64,000 nt of DNA, from NCBI RefSeq assembly GCF_036347055.1, contig NZ_CP108882.1, positions 1,860,001 through 1,924,000 on the forward strand, in the 5' to 3' direction. Below the pieces are notes generated by a model, which ran no database searches, was not told the DNA's origin, and worked only from the letters and a program-made list of their open reading frames with translations. Shown in pieces: positions 27,462-36,355 of the stretch. Numbering within the stretch: position 1 is the stretch's first letter; every line of letters begins with the position of its first letter. Source of the stretch: Streptomyces sp. NBC_00820 (lineage in GTDB: Bacteria; Actinomycetota; Actinomycetes; Streptomycetales; Streptomycetaceae). The position numbers were made by a program, and so were the translations under genes.

Positions 27462-28943
27462 CTACTTCTTCTTCGCGCCGCGCTTCTCGCGCACCCGCAC
27501 CGAGATGTGGATCGGGGTGCCCTCGAAGCCGAACTCCTCGCGCAGCCGGCGCTCGATGAAGCGCCGGTAGCCCGCCTCGATGAAGCCGGAGGCGAACAGG
27601 ACGAACCGCGGGGGCTTGGTGCCGGCCTGGGTGCCGAACAGGATGCGCGGCTGCTTGCCGCCCCGGACCGGGTGCGGGTGGGCCGCGATCAGCTCGCCGA
27701 GGAAGGCGTTCAGGCGGCCGGTGGGCACGCGGGTCTCCCAGCCCTCCAGGGCCGTCTCGATCGCCGGGACCAGCTTCTCCATGTGGCGGCCGGTGCGCGC
27801 CGAGACGTTGACCCGCGGGGCCCAGGCCACCTGGCCGAGCTCGGTCTCGATCTCCCGCTCCAGGTAGTAGCGGCGCTCCTCGTCGAGGTTGTCCCACTTG
27901 TTGTACGCGATGACGACCGCGCGGCCGGCCTCGACGGCCATGGTGATGATGCGCTGGTCCTGCACCGAGATGTTCTCGGAGGCGTCCAGCAGGATGACGG
28001 CGACCTCGGCCTTCTCGACCGCGGCCGCGGTGCGCAGGGAGGCGTAGTAGTCGGCGCCCTGCTGGAGGTGGACACGCTTGCGGATACCCGCGGTGTCCAC
28101 GAACTTCCAGGTCTTGCCGCCGAGGTCGATCAGCTCGTCGACCGGGTCACGGGTGGTGCCGGCCAGCTCGTTGACGACGACGCGCTCCTCGCCGGCCACC
28201 TTGTTCAGCAGCGAGGACTTGCCGACGTTCGGGCGGCCGATCAGCGCGATGCGGCGCGGGCCGCCGGTGGCGGTGCCGAAGGTCTGCGCCGGGGCCTCGG
28301 GCAGCGCCTCCAGGACGGCGTCCAGCATGTCGCCGGTGCCGCGGCCGTGCAGGGCGGAGACCGGGTGCGGCTCGCCGAGGCCCAGGGACCACAGGTAGGA
28401 CGCGTCCGACTCGCCGCTCAGGCCGTCGACCTTGTTGGCGGCCAGCACGACGGGCTTGCCGGCCTTGCGCAGCAGGCGTACGACCGCCTCGTCGGTGTCG
28501 GTCGCACCGACCTTGGCGTCCACGACGAAGACGACCGCGTCGGCCGCCTCGATCGCGTACTCGGCCTGTGCGGCCACGGAGGCGTCGATGCCGAGGACGT
28601 CCTGCTCCCAGCCGCCGGTGTCGACGACCTTGAAGCGGCGGCCCGCCCATTCGGCCTCATAGGTGACGCGGTCGCGGGTGACGCCCGGCTTGTCCTCGAC
28701 GACGGCCTCGCGGCGGCCGATGATCCGGTTCACCAGGGTCGACTTGCCGACGTTGGGGCGGCCGACGACGGCGAGCACGGGCAGCGGGCCGTGGCCCGCC
28801 TCCTCGATGGCGCCCTCGACGTCCTCGATGTCGAAGCCCTCTTCGGCGGCGAGCTCCATGAACTCCGCGTACTCGGTGTCACCGAGCGCCCCGTGGTCGT
28901 ACTCGTGCGCGGCCGAGCCGTCGGGCTGGATGTGGTCGTTCAT
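27462..28943 (-). CDS. der: Ribosome biogenesis GTPase Der (EngA)
   Basis: This 493-residue tandem GTPase has an acidic N-terminal extension of about 55 residues typical of actinobacterial Der. Each G domain has its own P-loop ([11 protein letters not shown] near residue 59 and [11 protein letters not shown] near 233), DTGG or DTAG switch motif, and NKVD or NKWD specificity motif. A KH-like C-terminal domain (from about residue 400, [14 protein letters not shown]) ends in a basic KRGAKKK tail. Der acts in 50S ribosomal subunit maturation. It lies last in the leftward cmk-plsC-der run, 63 bp after plsC, the common order in actinobacteria. Confidence 0.96.
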   Translation of the reverse strand: MNDHIQPDGSAAHEYDHGALGDTEYAEFMELAAEEGFDIEDVEGAIEEAGHGPLPVLAVVGRPNVGKSTLVNRIIGRREAVVEDKPGVTRDRVTYEAEWAGRRFKVVDTGGWEQDVLGIDASVAAQAEYAIEAADAVVFVVDAKVGATDTDEAVVRLLRKAGKPVVLAANKVDGLSGESDASYLWSLGLGEPHPVSALHGRGTGDMLDAVLEALPEAPAQTFGTATGGPRRIALIGRPNVGKSSLLNKVAGEERVVVNELAGTTRDPVDELIDLGGKTWKFVDTAGIRKRVHLQQGADYYASLRTAAAVEKAEVAVILLDASENISVQDQRIITMAVEAGRAVVIAYNKWDNLDEERRYYLEREIETELGQVAWAPRVNVSARTGRHMEKLVPAIETALEGWETRVPTGRLNAFLGELIAAHPHPVRGGKQPRILFGTQAGTKPPRFVLFASGFIEAGYRRFIERRLREEFGFEGTPIHISVRVREKRGAKKK

Positions 28944-29006
28944 GAAGTCCGTACCTCGTCGTTCATCGTGGTGATCGGTGGAGTGGCCCGTGCCGGGCCG
29001 GTTCCA

Positions 29007-29690
29007 CTACTCAAGTGTCGCCCAGCGTCCGGTAAGGCGCCTGGCGTTTTCCAGGTGTGTGGTGAGCTGCTTCTGAATCCGCTCGGTCGCCTGGTCCAGC
29101 GCACTGCGCGTGCGCCGCCCGCTTCCGTCGCCCGCCTGGAACGGGTCGCCGAAGACGACGTCGACGCGCGAGCGCAGCGGGGGCAGCGCCTTTATCAGGC
29201 GTCCGGGCCGCTCCGAGCTGCCCAGGACGGCCACGGGCACGATCGGCGCACCGCTGCGTACCGCGAAGTACGCGAGGCCTGCGCGCAGCGAGGCGAAGTC
29301 GCCCTCGCCCCGGGTGCCCTCGGGGAAGATGCCGAGCACTCCCCCGCCCTCCAGGACGCCGAGCGCCCGGGTGATGGCGGTGCGGTCCGCGCTCGTACGG
29401 TCCACCTTCAGCTGGCCGATGCCGGTCAGGAAGGGGTCCAGCGGTCCGACGAAGGCCTCCTGCTTGATCAGGAAGTGCGTCGGCCGGGGCGCCACGCCCA
29501 TGACCATCGGGCCGTCGATGTTGTGGGAGTGGTTCACGGCGAGGATCGCCGGGCCGGTGGCGGGCATCTTCCAGGCGCCCAGCACACGCGGCTTCCACAG
29601 TCCGTACATCAGGCCGACGCCGATGCGCCGGCCCACCTCGGCGCCCCGTGCGGACGGGAGGTCCGCCTCCCGGCGTGCCGGACGGCTCAC
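29007..29690 (-). CDS. plsC: 1-acyl-sn-glycerol-3-phosphate acyltransferase family protein
   Basis: This 227-residue protein starts at GTG 29690, which overlaps the cmk stop (GTGA), so it is coupled to cmk. The acyltransferase motifs are clear: motif I NHSHNIDGP (NHxxxxD), motif III IFPEGTRGEGDF and motif IV VPVAVLGS. A short N-terminal hydrophobic segment (LMYGLWKPRVLGAW) may attach it to the membrane. It would acylate lysophosphatidic acid in phospholipid synthesis, though some homologues act on other acceptors. Confidence 0.88.
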   Translation of the reverse strand: MSRPARREADLPSARGAEVGRRIGVGLMYGLWKPRVLGAWKMPATGPAILAVNHSHNIDGPMVMGVAPRPTHFLIKQEAFVGPLDPFLTGIGQLKVDRTSADRTAITRALGVLEGGGVLGIFPEGTRGEGDFASLRAGLAYFAVRSGAPIVPVAVLGSSERPGRLIKALPPLRSRVDVVFGDPFQAGDGSGRRTRSALDQATERIQKQLTTHLENARRLTGRWATLE

Positions 29691-30379
29691 TTGCCGGCCC
29701 GCTTCTCCTCGACCAGGGTGACGACGCACTCGATGACCTGGGCGAGGGTGAGGTCGGTGGTGTCCACCTCGACCGCGTCGCCGGCCTTGGCCAGCGGCGA
29801 GGTCTTGCGGCTGGAGTCGGCCGCGTCCCGCTTGATCAGCGCCTCGCGGGTGGCGTGGACGTCCGCGCCCTTCAGCTCGCCGCTGCGGCGGGCGGCGCGG
29901 GCCTCGGGGGAGGCGGTCAGGAAGATCTTGAGGTCGGCGTCCGGCAGCACGGTCGTACCGATGTCGCGGCCCTCGACCACCATGCCGTGCTCGGCGTCGG
30001 CGGCCAGCGAGCGCTGGAGCTCGGTGATCAGGGTGCGCACCTCGGGCACCGCGCTGACCGCGCTGACCCTGGAGGTGACCTCCTGGGTGCGGATCGGGCC
30101 GGCCACGTCGACGCCGTCGACCACGATGGTCGGGGCGGACGGGTCGGTGCCGGAGACGATCACCGGCTTGCCGGCGACGGCGGCGATCGCGGTCGGGTCC
30201 TCGAGGTCGATGCCGTTGGTCACCATCCACCAGGTGATCGCCCGGTACTGGGCGCCGGTGTCCAGGTAGCTCAGCCCGAGCTGGGCGGCCACGGCCTTCG
30301 ACGTACTCGACTTGCCCGTGCCAGAGGGGCCGTCGATCGCGACGATGACGGGCTTGGCGGTCGGAACGCCGTTTTCCAC
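29687..30379 (-). CDS. cmk: Cytidylate kinase
   Basis: This 230-residue kinase starts at GTG 30379 behind GGAAGG. The N-terminal P-loop IDGPSGTGKSSTSKAVA is intact. YLDTGAQYRAITWW and the MVVEGRDIGTTVLPDADLKIFLTAS block are the cytidylate-kinase signatures. It phosphorylates CMP and dCMP using ATP, feeding nucleotide synthesis. It overlaps plsC by 4 bp and is 175 bp downstream of tyrA, a block order widely conserved in actinobacteria. Confidence 0.96.
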   Translation of the reverse strand: MENGVPTAKPVIVAIDGPSGTGKSSTSKAVAAQLGLSYLDTGAQYRAITWWMVTNGIDLEDPTAIAAVAGKPVIVSGTDPSAPTIVVDGVDVAGPIRTQEVTSRVSAVSAVPEVRTLITELQRSLAADAEHGMVVEGRDIGTTVLPDADLKIFLTASPEARAARRSGELKGADVHATREALIKRDAADSSRKTSPLAKAGDAVEVDTTDLTLAQVIECVVTLVEEKRAGK

Positions 30380-30554
30380 GGGTGGACACCTTCCTGGTGC
30401 GGTGCGGTGCGGTGAGCGGGGGCGGGGGCGCGAGGGCGCCCTGCACAAGGTTACTGGGTGCGGGTCACTCGTCCGGCCGCGCGTCCGGCCGGGCGGCCGA
30501 CCACCGCGGGGGCCGGCCGGCCCGGGAGCGGTCGGCACCCCCGCCTCCGCGCGT

Positions 30555-31649
30555 CTACTGGCGCAGTGCCCAGCCCCGTTCCCGCAGCGCGGCGGTGAGC
30601 GCGCCCGCCGCCTTCGGCTCGACCATCAGCTGCACCAGACCCGCCTGCTGGCCGGTCGCGTGCTCGATGCGCACGTCCTCGACGTTGACGCCGGCCCGGC
30701 CGGCGTCCGCGAAGATGCGGGCCAGCTGGCCCGGCGAGTCGTCGATCAGCACGGCCACGACCTCGTAGGCCCGCGGAGCGGACCCGTGCTTGCCCGGTAC
30801 CCGCACCTGTCCGGCGTTGCCGCGCCGCAGGACGTCCTTGATGCCCGCGCCGCCCGCGCGCCGTTCGTCCTCGTCGGAGGACTGCAGGGCGCGCAGGGCG
30901 CGGACGGTCTCGTCGAGGTCGGCGGAGACGTCCGCGAGCAGGTCGGCGACCGGGCCGGGGTTGGCGGAGAGGATGTCGATCCACATCCGGGGGTCGGAGG
31001 CGGCGATCCGGGTGACGTCCCGGATGCCCTGTCCGCACAGTCGTACGGCGGCTTCCTCGGCGTGCTCCAGACGGGCGGCGACCATGCTGGAGACCAGGTG
31101 GGGCATGTGCGAGACGAGGGCCACGGCGCGGTCGTGGGCGTCGGCGTCCATGACGACCGGCACGGCCCGGCACAGCGAGACCAGTTCCAGGGCGAGGTTC
31201 AGCACCTCGGTGTCGGTGTCCCGGGTGGGGGTGAGCACCCAGGGGCGGCCCTCGAAGAGGTCGCCGGTGGCGGCCAGCGGGCCGGACTTCTCCCGGCCGG
31301 ACATGGGGTGGGTGCCGATGTACCGGGACATCACGGACGGGTCCAGGCCGCGGGCCTCCAGCTCCCGGCGCGGGCCGCCCTTGACGCTGGCCACGTCGAG
31401 GTAGCCGCGCGCGACACCCCGGGCCATGGCGTCCGCGAGGACGGCGGCCACGTGCGCGGGCGGTGCGGCGATGACCGCGAGGTCCACCGGGCCCTGGGGC
31501 GCCTCGTCGGTGCCGGCGCCGAGCGCGGCCGCCGTACGGGCCTGCTCGGGGTCGTGGTCCTCGAGGTGGACGGTGACGCCGCGCTGGGTCAGGGCGAGCG
31601 CGGCGGAGGTGCCGATCAGGCCGGTGCCGATGACGAGTGCGGTCCTCAC
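30555..31649 (-). CDS. tyrA: Prephenate dehydrogenase with C-terminal ACT domain
   Basis: This 364-residue protein starts at GTG 31649, overlapping the aroH stop (GTGA). The N-terminal Rossmann motif is IGTGLIGTSAALAL (residues 7-20). The catalytic region has GTHPMSGREKSGP with the conserved His, and a second His lies in VSHMPHLVSS. A regulatory ACT domain (about residues 290-364, AYEVVAVLIDDSPGQLARIFADAG) probably binds an aromatic amino acid. It oxidises prephenate to 4-hydroxyphenylpyruvate for tyrosine. Coupling to chorismate mutase makes the pathway step order explicit. Confidence 0.95.
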   Translation of the reverse strand: MRTALVIGTGLIGTSAALALTQRGVTVHLEDHDPEQARTAAALGAGTDEAPQGPVDLAVIAAPPAHVAAVLADAMARGVARGYLDVASVKGGPRRELEARGLDPSVMSRYIGTHPMSGREKSGPLAATGDLFEGRPWVLTPTRDTDTEVLNLALELVSLCRAVPVVMDADAHDRAVALVSHMPHLVSSMVAARLEHAEEAAVRLCGQGIRDVTRIAASDPRMWIDILSANPGPVADLLADVSADLDETVRALRALQSSDEDERRAGGAGIKDVLRRGNAGQVRVPGKHGSAPRAYEVVAVLIDDSPGQLARIFADAGRAGVNVEDVRIEHATGQQAGLVQLMVEPKAAGALTAALRERGWALRQ

Positions 31650-32008
31650 TGGGCGATGTCCTTGCGCAGGGCGGCGGCGGCGCCGAGGTAGACGTGGGCG
31701 ATGTCGGCGCGGGGCCGGTCGGACTCGATGTGCGCGAGGAGCCGGACGACCCGGGGCATGGCGCCCTCGATGTCGAGTTCCTGGGCGCAGATCAGCGGGA
31801 CGTCGACAATGCCCAGCCCCCGGGCCGCGGCGGCCGGGAAGTCGCTGTGCAGGTCGGGGGTGGCCGTGAACCAGATGCTGATCAGGTCGTCGGTGGTCAG
31901 CCCGTTCCGCTCCATGACGGCGGTGAGCAGCGCTCCGACCTGCTCGTCCATGTGGCCGGCCTCGTCCCGCTCCAGTTGGACGGCCCCCCGGACCGCTCGT
32001 ACCGCCAC
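31646..32008 (-). CDS. aroH: Chorismate mutase, AroH type
   Basis: This 120-residue protein starts with GTG at 32008. It begins AVRAVRGAVQLERDEAGHM, the AroH-family start with the active-site Arg (RGA) followed by an Asp/Glu-rich loop. TDDLISIWFTATPDLHSDFPAAAAR and VPLICAQELDIEGAMPRVVRLLAH are family blocks. It forms a trimer that converts chorismate to prephenate, the substrate of the coupled TyrA. The upstream stretch 32009-32451 is C-rich and contains no gene. Confidence 0.95.
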   Translation of the reverse strand: MAVRAVRGAVQLERDEAGHMDEQVGALLTAVMERNGLTTDDLISIWFTATPDLHSDFPAAAARGLGIVDVPLICAQELDIEGAMPRVVRLLAHIESDRPRADIAHVYLGAAAALRKDIAQ

Positions 32009-32451
32009 GGTGCTGCTCCTTGCTGACGTGCGCGCCGACCGGTGCCGACTCGTGCTGCGACCACCCTAGTCAGCGCACGCGGGCCGGTCGCGCACCGCCC
32101 GCCTCCCGAGACCGCCACCGGTCCTCCGGACGACCGCCCGCACCTCCGGGACTCCCCCGACCCCCGAGACCACCACGCGCCCCTGCGGGCCGACCACCCC
32201 ACCCCTCCCGGACGGGCACCCACCCTGCGGGACCACCCCCGGCCTCCGGGACCGCGCCCGGCCCCCGGCATCGTCGCCGGGCCTCCGGGCCCCGCCCTCC
32301 TTGCTCGCCCCCCACGCCAGAGCACCCCTCGCGGGGCCGGAGCGGGGGCCGATCCGGTGACGCCGGGACCGAGGTTCCTTCGCCGCGGGCCTCTTCGGTG
32401 AAAAGATGCCCGAACTTGACGCTTTCCTCCCGTTACGTTCGGAGTGACGAC
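32009..32451. other. C-rich divergent spacer upstream of aroH and Rieske gene
   Basis: This 443-bp spacer is strongly C-rich on the plus strand between about 32095 and 32300. It carries many CCTCCGGGAC- and CCACCC-like degenerate repeats, so the sense strand leading into aroH is G-rich. The part near 32400-32450 looks like normal promoter DNA for the rightward Rieske gene, with TTGACG at 32416-32421 but no well-spaced -10. Confidence 0.45.
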
Positions 32452-32910
32452 ATGACCCAGCCCGCGACGCGGCGCACGATCCTCTCGACAGGCGCCGCGG
32501 CGCTCGCCGTCGGATGCGTGGGATGCGGCGGCAACGACAGCGCGAGCTCCTCCTCCGCGAGCAGCTCGCCCAGCGGTACCCCTAGCAATGTCGCGGCCAG
32601 CGAGGACGTCGCGGCCGCCACCGGGCAGGCGCTGGCGCGGACCGCCGAGATCCCGGAGGGCGGTGGCAAGATCTTCAAGGAGCGGAAGATCGTGGTCACG
32701 CAGCCGGCGAAGGGTGAGTTCAAGGCCTTCTCGGCGATCTGCACCCACCAGGGCTGCACGGTGGCCAAGGTCGCGGACGGCACGATCGACTGCCCCTGCC
32801 ACGGCAGCAGGTTCCACATCGCCGACGGAACGGTGGCGCACGGCCCGGCGACCAGGGCGCTGCCTGCCGAGCAGATCAAGGTGGAGGGAAACTCGATCCA
32901 CCTGACGTGA
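32452..32910 (+). CDS. Rieske [2Fe-2S] lipoprotein, probable Tat substrate
   Basis: This 152-residue protein has a twin-arginine signal (ATRRTILSTGAAAL) ending in a lipobox-like LAVGC with Cys22, then a Ser-rich linker (about 29-45). The Rieske fold carries CTHQGC (Cys97, His99, Cys102) and CPCHGS (Cys114, Cys116, His117), so both cluster ligands and the structural disulfide are present. It would be a lipid-anchored extracytoplasmic electron-transfer protein. It has no neighbouring cytochrome or oxygenase gene, so its redox partner is unknown. Similar stand-alone Rieske lipoproteins are common in Streptomyces. Confidence 0.88.
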   Translation: MTQPATRRTILSTGAAALAVGCVGCGGNDSASSSSASSSPSGTPSNVAASEDVAAATGQALARTAEIPEGGGKIFKERKIVVTQPAKGEFKAFSAICTHQGCTVAKVADGTIDCPCHGSRFHIADGTVAHGPATRALPAEQIKVEGNSIHLT

Positions 32911-32932
32911 GGGTCCCGCGTACGCTCCCGGC

Positions 32933-33766
32933 ATGCAGTCGCAGACCCCCGAGAACGCCCGGACCCGCGGGAACACCGTGGCCGCCGGCGCCTCCCAGGC
33001 CGCCGCCGAAACCCCCGGAGCCCCCGGACTCGGCGAGAGGCTGGTGCGCGACCACACGGTCTACGCCTGTGTCATGGGCTCGCGGGCCTTCGGCCTGGCC
33101 ACGGACGCCAGCGACACCGACCGGCGGGGCGTCTTCCTCGCCCCCACTCCCCTGTTCTGGCGGTTCGAGAAGCCGCCGACGCATGTGGAGGGGCCGGGCG
33201 AGGAGCGCTTCTCCTGGGAGCTGGAGCGGTTCTGCGAACTGGCGCTGCGCGGCAACCCGAACATCCTGGAGTGCCTGCACTCGCCGCTGGTGGAGCACGT
33301 GGACGACACCGGCCGCGAGTTGCTGGACCTGCGTGACGCCTTCCTCTCCCGGCGGGTCTACGACACCTTCACCGGCTACGCCCTCAGCCAGCGCCGCAAG
33401 CTCGACGTCGACGTCCGCACGACCGGCGCCCCGCGCTGGAAGCACGCGATGCACCTGCTGCGCCTGCTGATGAGCGCCCGGGACCTGCTGCGCACCGGCG
33501 AGCTGCGGATCGACGTCGGCGAGCAGCGGGAGGCACTGCTGGCGGTGAAGCGGGGCGAGGTGCCCTGGGCCGAGGTCGAGGCCCGCGTGGCGCGGCTGGC
33601 GGCCGAGACCGAGGAGGCCCTGCACGGCACCCCGCTCCCGCCGGAACCGGACCACGCGCGCGTGGCCGGCTTCCTCTTCCGCACGCGCCGCGCCTCAGCC
33701 GAGTCGGACGCGCACCACGAAGTCGTGCAGGGCGTCCTGCGCGCCGGCCGCGTCGGGCAGGGCTGA
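32933..33766 (+). CDS. Predicted nucleotidyltransferase (COG3541-like), copy 1
   Basis: This 277-residue protein has a Pol-beta-type minimal nucleotidyltransferase signature: CVMGSRAFGLATDASDTDRRG (about residues 46-66), with Gly-Ser 49-50 and metal ligands Asp61 and Asp63 in DTD. The following FWRFEKPP, ELERFCELALRGNPNILECLHSP and HAMHLLRLLMSARDLLRTGEL blocks match the predicted nucleotidyltransferase COG3541. The substrate is unknown. Its 3' end overlaps the next convergent gene by 72 bp. The N-terminal 30 residues are Ala-rich and may be non-conserved, so the start could be later. Neighbours encode ADP-ribose and nucleotide enzymes. Confidence 0.78.
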   Translation: MQSQTPENARTRGNTVAAGASQAAAETPGAPGLGERLVRDHTVYACVMGSRAFGLATDASDTDRRGVFLAPTPLFWRFEKPPTHVEGPGEERFSWELERFCELALRGNPNILECLHSPLVEHVDDTGRELLDLRDAFLSRRVYDTFTGYALSQRRKLDVDVRTTGAPRWKHAMHLLRLLMSARDLLRTGELRIDVGEQREALLAVKRGEVPWAEVEARVARLAAETEEALHGTPLPPEPDHARVAGFLFRTRRASAESDAHHEVVQGVLRAGRVGQG

Positions 33767-34465
33767 GGTGTTCTGCGCCTCGTCGAGCGCCGCGTGCAGC
33801 CGTTCCAGATCGGCCTCCACGCGCGCGTGGTCGACTTCGGCGTCGCCGTGTTCGCGTTCGGCCTTGGCGGCTATCAGCTCGGGCAGGTAGCCGGGAGCGT
33901 CGAGCTGCTCCAGCAGGGTGGGCAGATGGGCCTGCACCTCGCCGGTGCGCATCAGGTGGATGCCGGTGAGCAGCACCCGGAACGTGTAGAGCAGGGGCTT
34001 GAGTTCGCCGGTCTTCTCGAACAGCCGCCACTGGGTGACCGCGAAGCCGCGGTAGTGGTGGGCGTGGTGGCTGGTCAGGACGCCGGGGGCGAGCGCGGCC
34101 AGTTCCCGGTGTGCCTCGGTGGTGTGCGCGACCAGAGGCGAGAGCAGCTGCTCCAGCACGTAGCCGTTGCGCCGCAGCATCAGCCGTACGAACTTGCGCA
34201 GGTCGTGGGTGACGAGATCCATCTCGACGCCCATCCGCACCCAGGCCCGTGACCGCGTCTCCGCCGGCTCGCGCAGCCCGACCAGGTCGGCGGCGGGCAG
34301 CAGATGCACGCCGCGCAGGTCCAGGTCGGAGTCCTGGGAGGGGAAGCCGTACAGATGGGCTCCGGAAACGGTCGCGAACAGCAGGGGGTCGGGCTGTTCC
34401 GCGATCACCGGCGCCAGGTCCAGGTCCAGGTCCAGGTCCACTTCCATGCCGAGGTCGTCGATCAT
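33695..34465 (-). CDS. Predicted nucleotidyltransferase, copy 2 (convergent paralogue)
   Basis: This 256-residue protein starts at ATG 34465; the longer frame before it runs into the next gene. The nucleotidyltransferase motif is VSGAHLYGFPSQDSDLDLRG (about 33-52), with Gly35 and Asp47/Asp49 as the metal pair. The downstream RKFVRLMLRRNGYVLEQLLSPLV, VLTSHHAHHYRGFAVTQW and YTFRVLLTGIHLMRTGEVQAHL blocks parallel those of the convergent neighbour. An LDLDLDLDLAP start segment comes from four GACCTG repeats. Its 3' end is antisense to the last 24 codons of copy 1. The reaction is unknown, and this is a paralogue rather than a duplicate. Confidence 0.78.
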   Translation of the reverse strand: MIDDLGMEVDLDLDLDLAPVIAEQPDPLLFATVSGAHLYGFPSQDSDLDLRGVHLLPAADLVGLREPAETRSRAWVRMGVEMDLVTHDLRKFVRLMLRRNGYVLEQLLSPLVAHTTEAHRELAALAPGVLTSHHAHHYRGFAVTQWRLFEKTGELKPLLYTFRVLLTGIHLMRTGEVQAHLPTLLEQLDAPGYLPELIAAKAEREHGDAEVDHARVEADLERLHAALDEAQNTSALPDAAGAQDALHDFVVRVRLG

Positions 34466-34469
34466 GCGT

Positions 34470-35492
34470 CTAAGCGTCCCAGAGCGCTCCCAGGGCCAAA
34501 AGATCGCCTCGGTACTCGATCCGCTCGGTCCACGCGGCCGGCCAGGCGTCGGCGCCCAGCCAGGCACCCGCGAAGGCGCCGGTGAGGCAGGCGATGGAGT
34601 CGGAGTCGCCGGAGGAGCAGGCGGCCCGGCGCAGGGCGGTGACGGGCTCGTCGGGGAAGAGCAGGAAGCACAGCAGCCCGGTGGCGAGGGCCTCTTCGGC
34701 GATCCAGCCCGCGCCCGTGGCCAGGCACGGGTCGGTCTCCGGGGAGACGCTGCCCACGGCCTCCTGGAGGCGCTCGAGTATCGCCAGGCACTCGTCCCAG
34801 CCGCGCGCGATGAAGTGCTCGGGGCTCGGGTCCTGGGAGCGGGTCCACAGGTCGCCGAGCCAGGTGTGGTCGTAGCGCGTGCGGTTGTCGTAGGCGTACG
34901 AGCGCAGCTGCCCGACGAGTCCGGCCGGGTCGGTGCCCTGGGCGAGGAGATGGACGGCGTGGGCGGTGAGGTCGGAGGCGGCGAGCGCGGTGGGGTGTCC
35001 GTGGGTGAGCCCGGACTGCAACTGGGCGGCGCCGGCCCGCTGCTCGCCGCTCAGGCCGGGGGCGAGCCCGACGGGGGCGACGCGCATGTTGGCTCCGCAG
35101 CCCTTGGAGCCGATCTGGCTGGCGTCGTGCCAGGGCCGGCCCTCCGCCTTCAGCAGATCGCACGCGATCAGACAGGTGCGGCCGGGGGCGCGGTTGTTGT
35201 CGGGCGACCGGTACCACTCCACGAACTCCTCGCGCACCGGCCGCTCCAGCCGCCTGGGGGCGAGGTAGCCGCGTTCCATGGCGGTCCTGAGCCCGCGCCC
35301 GAGGGCGAGGGTCATCTGCGTGTCGTCGGAGACGAAGGGACGCTTCGGCAGCTCCATCTCCCGCCAGGGGCCGCACTTGGCGAGGATCGAGGGAACGTCG
35401 TTGAACTCGGTGGGAAAGCCCAGGGCGTCTCCGAGGGCGAGGCCGACGAGGGATCCGGTGGCGGCGCGCTTGCCCGCCGGGCTGGTGGTCAT
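34470..35492 (-). CDS. ADP-ribosylglycohydrolase family protein (DraG-like)
   Basis: This 340-residue protein starts at ATG 35492, overlapping the Nudix/NrtR-type gene stop (ATGA). The N-terminal LVGLALGDALGFPTEF (about 15-30) and FVSDDTQMTLALGRG (about 53-67) motifs carry the first metal ligands (Asp-Asp-Thr). CSSGDSDSIACLTGAFAGAWLG near residue 290 carries the second Asp set. This binuclear-magnesium fold removes ADP-ribose from proteins or small molecules. Translational coupling to a regulator of the NrtR class, whose ligand is ADP-ribose in studied members, suggests a common circuit; that link is inferred. It ends 4 bp from copy 2 of the nucleotidyltransferase. Confidence 0.88.
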   Translation of the reverse strand: MTTSPAGKRAATGSLVGLALGDALGFPTEFNDVPSILAKCGPWREMELPKRPFVSDDTQMTLALGRGLRTAMERGYLAPRRLERPVREEFVEWYRSPDNNRAPGRTCLIACDLLKAEGRPWHDASQIGSKGCGANMRVAPVGLAPGLSGEQRAGAAQLQSGLTHGHPTALAASDLTAHAVHLLAQGTDPAGLVGQLRSYAYDNRTRYDHTWLGDLWTRSQDPSPEHFIARGWDECLAILERLQEAVGSVSPETDPCLATGAGWIAEEALATGLLCFLLFPDEPVTALRRAACSSGDSDSIACLTGAFAGAWLGADAWPAAWTERIEYRGDLLALGALWDA

Positions 35493-36355
35493 GCGGGGTG
35501 TCCTTCCCGGGACGGTCGGAGCAGGGGCGGGTGCAGGGCGGTGGCGGTGCCCGCGCGGTAGAGGGCGGCCGGCTTGCCGCGGCCGCCGGTCAGCCGGGCG
35601 GCGCCGGGGGCGGGTTCGACGAAGCCGGGCGTGGCGAGGACCTTGCGGCGGAAGTTGGGCCGGTCCAGGGCGGTTCCCCACACGGTCTCGTAGACCTGCT
35701 GCAACTCGCCGAGGGTGAACTCGGGCGGGCAGAAGGCGGTGGCGAGACAGGTGCTCTCCAGCCGGTCGCCGATCCGGTCGTGGGCGTCGGCGAGGATCCG
35801 GTCGTGGTCGAAGGCGAGCCGCGGGACGGTGTCGTACGGCAGCCAGCGGGCCTGGGCCGCGTCGCCGCCGCCGCGGGGTTCGGGGGGCTCGGGCAGCAGG
35901 GCGGTGAAGGCGACGGACACGACCCGCATCCGGGGGTCGCGGCCGGGCTCGCTGTAGGTGCGCAGCTGTTCCAGGTGCAGCCCGGAGACGTCGGCCAGGC
36001 CGGTCTCCTCGGCGAGTTCGCGCCGGGCGGCCGTCTCCGCGGACTCCTCGGGCAGCAGGAAGCCGCCGGGCAGCGCCCAGTGTCCGGCGTACGGCTCCTG
36101 CCCGCGCTCGACCAGCAGGACGTACAGGGCGCCCTCGCGCACAGTGAGGACGGCGAGGTCGACGGTGACGGCGAACGGTTCGTAGGCGTACTTGTCGTAG
36201 GCGCGCCCGTCGTCCTTGTCGTAGGCACGCCCGCCGTCGAGGCGCTTGCCGTCCTTGTCGTAGGCGCGCTCGCCGTCGGCGTGCTCGTCACGGCCGTCCA
36301 CGCCCGGCCACCCCCTTGCGATCGCATCTTTATGGTCAACCTGACCAATAGTCAT
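35489..36355 (-). CDS. nrtR: Nudix-domain regulator of the NrtR type
   Basis: This 288-residue protein starts at ATG 36355. A non-conserved N-terminus has RAYDKD repeats (about 30-57). The Nudix domain (about 60-195) carries a complete Nudix box, GFLLPEE...RRELAEETGL (98-120), with all catalytic Glu positions. A C-terminal winged-helix-like domain (about 205-270, CPPEFTLGELQQVYETVWGTALDRPNFRRKVL) is diagnostic of NrtR-type regulators of NAD metabolism. Many NrtRs have lost hydrolysis, so an intact box here is notable. Two adjoining palindromes cover its start codon, suggesting autoregulation. The start could be downstream, since the ribosome site is weak. Confidence 0.8.
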   Translation of the reverse strand: MTIGQVDHKDAIARGWPGVDGRDEHADGERAYDKDGKRLDGGRAYDKDDGRAYDKYAYEPFAVTVDLAVLTVREGALYVLLVERGQEPYAGHWALPGGFLLPEESAETAARRELAEETGLADVSGLHLEQLRTYSEPGRDPRMRVVSVAFTALLPEPPEPRGGGDAAQARWLPYDTVPRLAFDHDRILADAHDRIGDRLESTCLATAFCPPEFTLGELQQVYETVWGTALDRPNFRRKVLATPGFVEPAPGAARLTGGRGKPAALYRAGTATALHPPLLRPSREGHPA

